From assembly GCA_945903925.1 (NCBI GenBank), contig CAMDPJ010000021.1, positions 1 to 17,453 on the forward strand: a stretch of DNA of 17,453 nucleotides. Direction: 5' to 3'. The notes under the pieces were generated by a model. The model did no database searches. It was not told the DNA's origin and worked only from the letters and a program-made list of their open reading frames with translations. Positions 14,009-17,453 of the stretch are shown piece after piece; within the stretch, counting starts at the first letter, position 1; each line of letters begins with the position of its first letter. This DNA comes from Chryseobacterium gleum. Lineage in GTDB: Bacteria > Bacteroidota > Bacteroidia > Flavobacteriales_C > GCA-002722245. The position numbers and the translations under genes were made by a program.

Positions 14009-14702
14009 TGCTTAGGTTGATTATTACTTGTTGCATTTCCCTTCACTTTGTTCTCTCACAATATTTCCGAATTCGAAAAAAAACTACAAGAGAACGATCA
14101 AAAAGAATAGTTGAATTACGATACTGATTACATTTGTTCTTACAGAGAAAAACTTACCATTAAAACTTATTTAAGTGCCAAAAGTGATCAGCTTACTCAG
14201 CAAGGAGGCATCAAGCGCGATAAGATGATTTATGGAGTGAACCGGCCCTATCGCTTCGGTTTAGGCATAAGTTACAAATAGCTCAATTTATCAGCCACTT
14301 TATTTTTCCCGGTAACCAACAGTCAGCTCAATGAGAAAGGAAAAACGAGCGCCTTTGATTTACGGGTTACAACTAACGGACGCACATTTCTTGAAGATGT
14401 GTGGATTCAACAATTCAAAGGTTTTTACCTAAGCAATACACTAAATGTAATCCCTAATTGGGATAAACCTAACATCTTTTGCCAGCGCAAAGACATTATA
14501 TGTCGGCTTTAGAGCAAATGTTTTGTGGCGAGCAACCTTAGGCTACAGCAGTGACAAGAATTATTATGGTTTGATATTTATAGAAAACAATGTGCCTTTA
14601 AGTAGAAATAAATTCGCTAGCAATCTTCACTACCTTTTCAATACCTTGAATTTGATGTATGCCCATCGTTTTGATGTAAAAAAGAAGACTAATAAAGATT
14701 AG
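14005..14702 (+). pseudogene. Decayed DUF4421 family gene
   Basis: The remnant starts with a signal-peptide-like stretch from ATG 14005, then shifts frame near 14035-14050 to the mature protein frame (SHNISEFEKKLQENDQKE). This frame has in-frame TAG codons at 14108 and 14279 and continues recognisably as YICSYREKLTIKTYLSAKSD, YRFGLGISYK-stop-LNLSATLF, and GKTSAFDLRV...FKGFYLSNTL. A further shift near 14470-14490 leads to GFRANVLWRATLGYSSDKNY and ends at TAG 14700-14702. The pattern fits DUF4421, a Bacteroidota outer-membrane beta-barrel-like family. The stop at 14279 falls where the family usually has Trp (TGG to TAG). The middle between the last two blocks is far shorter than I expect, so an internal deletion is likely. 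Several independent lesions mean true decay, not a sequencing slip. Confidence 0.8.
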
Positions 14703-14780
14703 CAGCATAACACATAACTTTCCCTAATTCATAGTGCGTTTTTACTCAAAATTTATATTTTTACCCCAAACAAAAGTATT

Positions 14781-15785
14781 ATGGCAGTTTCATTGGTTAC
14801 CGGAGGTGCGGGTTTCATAGGTGCACACGTTGTAAATGAGTTAATTAGCATGAACCACAAGGTGGTAGTGTTAGATGATTTAAGTGGTGGTTTTGAGGAT
14901 TATGTTAATTCTGAAGCAATCTTTATTAATGGTTCGGTGTACGACCACGTTTTATTAGAGAAATTATTTAACGAATATAAATTTGATTATGTGTATCATT
15001 TGGCTGCTTACGCTGCCGAAGGTTTAAGTCACTTTATCAGAAGATTTAACTACAACAATAACCTTGTTGGGAGTATCAACTTAATTAACGAATCGGTGAA
15101 ACACAAAGTGAAATGTTTTGTGTTTACTTCATCTATCGCTGTTTACGGTGCTGCTAAGCCTCCAATGAAAGAGGAAACTTTCCCTATGCCTGAAGATCCT
15201 TATGGTGTAGCTAAGTTCGCTGTAGAAATGGATTTGAAAACGGCGCACGAAATGTTCGGCCTGAACTACGTGGTTTTCCGTCCGCACAACGTTTATGGAG
15301 AATACCAAAACATTGGCGACAAATACAGAAACGTGGTGGGTATCTTCATGAATCAATTGATGCAAGGTCAGCAATTGAGCGTGTTTGGCGATGGTTTGCA
15401 AACGCGTGCTTTCAGTTATATTGGTGATGTTGCTCCTTACATTGCCAATTCGGTAAATGTAAAAGAAGCATACAACGAAGTGTTTAATGTTGGCGCCGAT
15501 CAAGAATACACTGTTAAAGAATTGGCTACCGAAGTAATGGCTGCAATGGGTATTACAGGTGAATTAAGATATTTGGAAGCTAGAAATGAAGTGGTACACG
15601 CACACTCCGATCATAGTAAAATCAAGAGAGTTTTCAATATTAAAGATAGCGATTTCACTAGCTTGTCTGTTGGCTTGAAAAAGATGGCCGATTGGGCAAA
15701 GGTAGTAGGTGCTAGAAAATCGGGTGTATTCGAAAATATAGAAATCTCAGAAAAATTACCTCCTTTTTGGGTGGAGAAAAAATAA
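14781..15785 (+). CDS. NAD-dependent epimerase/dehydratase (extended SDR, UDP-sugar epimerase-like)
   Basis: A 334-residue extended short-chain dehydrogenase. The NAD-binding Rossmann motif is VTGGAGFIG (6-14, GxxGxxG), with D32/D33 at the end of strand 2 for the adenosine ribose. The catalytic residues are S117/S118 in FTSSIAVYG and the YxxxK pair Y141/K145 in DPYGVAKFAVE. FRPHNVYGEYQN and SYIGDV follow the layout of GalE/Gne-type nucleotide-sugar epimerases. Exact substrate unknown; 4-epimerases and 4,6-dehydratases share these motifs, though this lacks the Asp-Glu pair typical of 4,6-dehydratases. It lies two bases before a glycosyltransferase gene, suggesting supply of an activated sugar for a surface glycan. 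A one-mismatch -7 candidate, TATATTTT, lies at 14754-14761. Confidence 0.9.
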   Translation: MAVSLVTGGAGFIGAHVVNELISMNHKVVVLDDLSGGFEDYVNSEAIFINGSVYDHVLLEKLFNEYKFDYVYHLAAYAAEGLSHFIRRFNYNNNLVGSINLINESVKHKVKCFVFTSSIAVYGAAKPPMKEETFPMPEDPYGVAKFAVEMDLKTAHEMFGLNYVVFRPHNVYGEYQNIGDKYRNVVGIFMNQLMQGQQLSVFGDGLQTRAFSYIGDVAPYIANSVNVKEAYNEVFNVGADQEYTVKELATEVMAAMGITGELRYLEARNEVVHAHSDHSKIKRVFNIKDSDFTSLSVGLKKMADWAKVVGARKSGVFENIEISEKLPPFWVEKK

Positions 15786-15787
15786 GC

Positions 15788-16894
15788 ATGAAGAAAGTAC
15801 TTTTTGTTGCAGCTCATCGTCCCAACAGATCTCCTAGTCAGCGTTTTCGATTTGAGCAGTACATCTCATTTTTAGAATCTCAAGGCTGGCAGTGTTCGTT
15901 TTCTTATCTTATTACGCACGAAGACGACCAATTTTTTTATAGGCCAGGCAACAGTTTTAAGAAGTTGGGTGTTTTATTAAGAAGCATCAAAAAAAGGTTG
16001 GCCGACATCCGCGAAGCCAAAAAATCGGATATCGTTTTTATTCAAAGAGAGTCCTTTATGTTAGGCTCTACATACTTTGAAAAACAATTTGCCAAGAGTG
16101 GAGCGAAAGTGATTTTCGATTTCGATGATGCTATTTGGTTTATGGATGTTTCAGATGCCAACAAGAAATTTAAGTTTCTTAAAAATCCGGGTAAAACAGC
16201 CGATATCATTAAAGTAAGTGATTTGATTTTTGCAGGTAATCAATACTTGGCCGATTACGCAAAATTGAACAACAAGAATGTGGTGATTGTGCCAACTACC
16301 ATCGATACCGATGAATACAAAAGAATGAGTCTTCCTAAAAAAGACGATGCTGTTTGTATAGGATGGAGTGGAAGCATCACCACGATAAAGCATTTTGAAT
16401 ATGCTATTCCCGTACTTACTAAAATCAAAGAAAAATACGGCAATAAGGTATCTATTAAAGTGATTGGCGATGGCAACTACCGCAATGAGAGTTTAGGCGT
16501 GGTGGGTATTCCGTGGAAACATGCCGATGAGGTGAAAGAATTGAGTGGGATTGATATTGGTATTATGCCTTTGCCTGATGATGAATGGGCCAAAGGTAAA
16601 TGTGGTTTAAAAGGTTTGCAATACATGGCTTTGGAGATTCCTACTTTGATGTCACCAGTGGGCGTAAATTCTGAAATTATTCAGGATGGTGTGAATGGCT
16701 ATTTGGCTGATGAAGTGGATGAATGGGTAGAGAAAATTTCTAAATTGGTGGAGTCGGAGCAGTTGAGAAAGGAGCTCGGACAAAAAGCGAGACAAACAGT
16801 TTTGGAGAAATATTCTATTGAATCAGAAAAGAAAAATTATTTAAAATATTTCAATGAATTGGTAGGGGCGAAAAATTTTTCGCCCAATGTTTAA
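15788..16894 (+). CDS. Group 4 (GT-B) glycosyltransferase with repeat-derived C-terminus
   Basis: A 368-residue GT-B protein from the ATG at 15788; an upstream in-frame start at 15767 would lie inside the epimerase gene and add MGGEKIS, which I reject. The N-terminal domain carries VIFDFDDAIW (108-117), common in bacterial group 1/4 transferases. The C-terminal donor-binding domain has CIGWSGSITTIKHFE (190-204), IGIMPLPDDEWAKGKCGLKG (257-276) and MALEIPTLMSPVGVNSEII (280-298), the equivalent of the E-x7-E region. It likely transfers a sugar from a nucleotide donor to a surface polysaccharide or lipid; acceptor unknown. Its last ten residues (VGAKNFSPNV) are encoded by the left arm of the palindromic repeat, so the native C-terminus has probably been replaced. 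Confidence 0.88.
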   Translation: MKKVLFVAAHRPNRSPSQRFRFEQYISFLESQGWQCSFSYLITHEDDQFFYRPGNSFKKLGVLLRSIKKRLADIREAKKSDIVFIQRESFMLGSTYFEKQFAKSGAKVIFDFDDAIWFMDVSDANKKFKFLKNPGKTADIIKVSDLIFAGNQYLADYAKLNNKNVVIVPTTIDTDEYKRMSLPKKDDAVCIGWSGSITTIKHFEYAIPVLTKIKEKYGNKVSIKVIGDGNYRNESLGVVGIPWKHADEVKELSGIDIGIMPLPDDEWAKGKCGLKGLQYMALEIPTLMSPVGVNSEIIQDGVNGYLADEVDEWVEKISKLVESEQLRKELGQKARQTVLEKYSIESEKKNYLKYFNELVGAKNFSPNV

Positions 16895-16928
16895 TTAAAT
16901 AAATGGGCGAAAAATTTTTCGCCCCTAC
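16862..16928. repeat. Double-palindrome REP/MITE-like element
   Basis: Two 25-bp arms, 16862-16886 and 16904-16928, are perfect inverted copies of each other, separated by a 17-bp AT-rich centre. Each arm also contains the perfect 20-bp self-palindrome GGGCGAAAAATTTTTCGCCC (16866-16885 and 16905-16924), flanked outside by GTAG/CTAC. AATT flanks both sides (16857-16860 and 16929-16932) and may be arm extension or a 4-bp target duplication; being palindromic, it does not tell which. The left arm lies within the glycosyltransferase coding sequence and the right arm ends 4 bp before the gcvT start codon. It resembles dispersed palindromic elements mobilised by REP-associated tyrosine transposases. 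No second copy is visible in this window. Confidence 0.8.
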
Positions 16929-16932
16929 AATT

Positions 16933-17453
16933 ATGAAACAACTCGTACTAAAACACAAACACGAAGCTTTGGGCGCTAAAATGGTGCCTTTTGCTGGTTT
17001 CAATATGCCTGTTACTTATGAAGGTGTAATTGCCGAGCATGAAACAGTGCGTAAGGCGGTAGGTGTTTTTGATGTGTCGCACATGGGCGAGTTTTTGGTA
17101 ACTGGCGAAGGTGCGTTGTCTTTAATTCAGGCTGTTACTTCAAACGATGCTTCAAAGCTTACAGATGGTAAAATTCAATATTCTTGTTTGCCCAACAATG
17201 AAGGTGGAATTGTAGATGACTTGTTGGTTTACCGCGTTTCTGAAATTGAATATATGTTGGTGGTGAATGCTTCTAACATTGAAAAAGATTGGGATTGGAT
17301 TGCTAAACACAACACTTTTGGTGCTGAGATGAGAAACATTTCCGATGACTATTGCTTGTTCGCTGTGCAGGGTCCGAAAGCCAAAGATGCCTTAGCCGAC
17401 CTTACGCCATATCCTATTGAAGGAATGGATTATTATACTTTCGCCATCGATCG
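16933..17453 (+). CDS. gcvT: Aminomethyltransferase, glycine cleavage system T protein, partial
   Basis: The ATG at 16933 opens MKQLVLKHKHEALGAKMVPF and continues uninterrupted for 173 codons to the window edge, about half of the usual 360 or so residues. Family landmarks: HEALGAKMVPFAGFNMPVTY near the N-terminus, GVFDVSHMGEF (about 44-54), NEGGIVDDLLVYR (about 92-104) with the aspartates positioned for tetrahydrofolate and aminomethyl-lipoyl chemistry, and LFAVQGPKA (about 145-153). GcvT releases ammonia from aminomethyl-lipoyl H protein and passes the methylene group to tetrahydrofolate. It starts 38 bp after the glycosyltransferase stop, with the repeat in between, leaving no room for an obvious promoter unless the repeat centre or the upstream gene supplies it. 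Confidence 0.95.
   Translation, partial: MKQLVLKHKHEALGAKMVPFAGFNMPVTYEGVIAEHETVRKAVGVFDVSHMGEFLVTGEGALSLIQAVTSNDASKLTDGKIQYSCLPNNEGGIVDDLLVYRVSEIEYMLVVNASNIEKDWDWIAKHNTFGAEMRNISDDYCLFAVQGPKAKDALADLTPYPIEGMDYYTFAID

Noticed and set aside
15767..15787. Upstream start for the glycosyltransferase giving a seven-residue extension.
   Set aside because: It lies inside the epimerase coding sequence; the ATG at 15788 directly after the epimerase stop gives the normal N-terminus MKKVLFVA.

Overview
The window looks like a chromosomal segment of an AT-rich Bacteroidota (Bacteroidetes) bacterium. The evidence is lineage-typical families (a GWxTD lipoprotein, DUF4494, a DUF4421 relic, a TonB receptor with an N-terminal carboxypeptidase-regulatory-like domain), -7 promoter elements of the form TAnnTTTG, and the lack of obvious Shine-Dalgarno sequences. 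Most genes are housekeeping or cell-envelope genes. I cannot place it below phylum.

Layout. Positions 1-686 (minus) hold the N-terminal part of FabV enoyl-ACP reductase, cut by the window edge. Divergent from it is an overlapping plus-strand pair, an OsmC-like protein and a MetZ-like sulfhydrylase (853-2462). A gap of about 530 bp follows (2463-2996), with two tiny reading frames, each broken by one extra base in a six-base homopolymer. A long minus-strand run covers 2997-11406. Read in transcription order from the right it contains: a dihydroorotase-like protein whose metal ligands are largely replaced; a toxin-antitoxin module with an intact antitoxin and a toxin stopped at codon 12; a three-gene cassette (small His/Cys membrane protein, TonB receptor, His/Asp-rich lipoprotein) that looks like metal acquisition; then RmuC, a GWxTD lipoprotein and RlmB. 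On the plus strand from 11572 is a compact cluster: DUF4494 protein, rhomboid protease, HAD phosphatase and class IV aminotransferase, followed by a decayed DUF4421 gene (14005-14702). A second plus-strand unit from 14781 holds an NAD-dependent sugar epimerase/dehydratase and a group 4 glycosyltransferase, probably for surface polysaccharide. Then comes gcvT (cut by the right edge), separated from the glycosyltransferase by a compact double-palindrome repeat.

The observations most worth following are the double-palindrome (REP/MITE-like) element, whose left arm supplies the last codons of the glycosyltransferase; the putative metal-uptake cassette; the toxin with a nonsense codon beside an intact antitoxin; and the dihydroorotase homologue lacking metal ligands. 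I see no CRISPR array, tRNA, rRNA, transposase or phage gene. I cannot claim a wholly new defence or biosynthetic system here.
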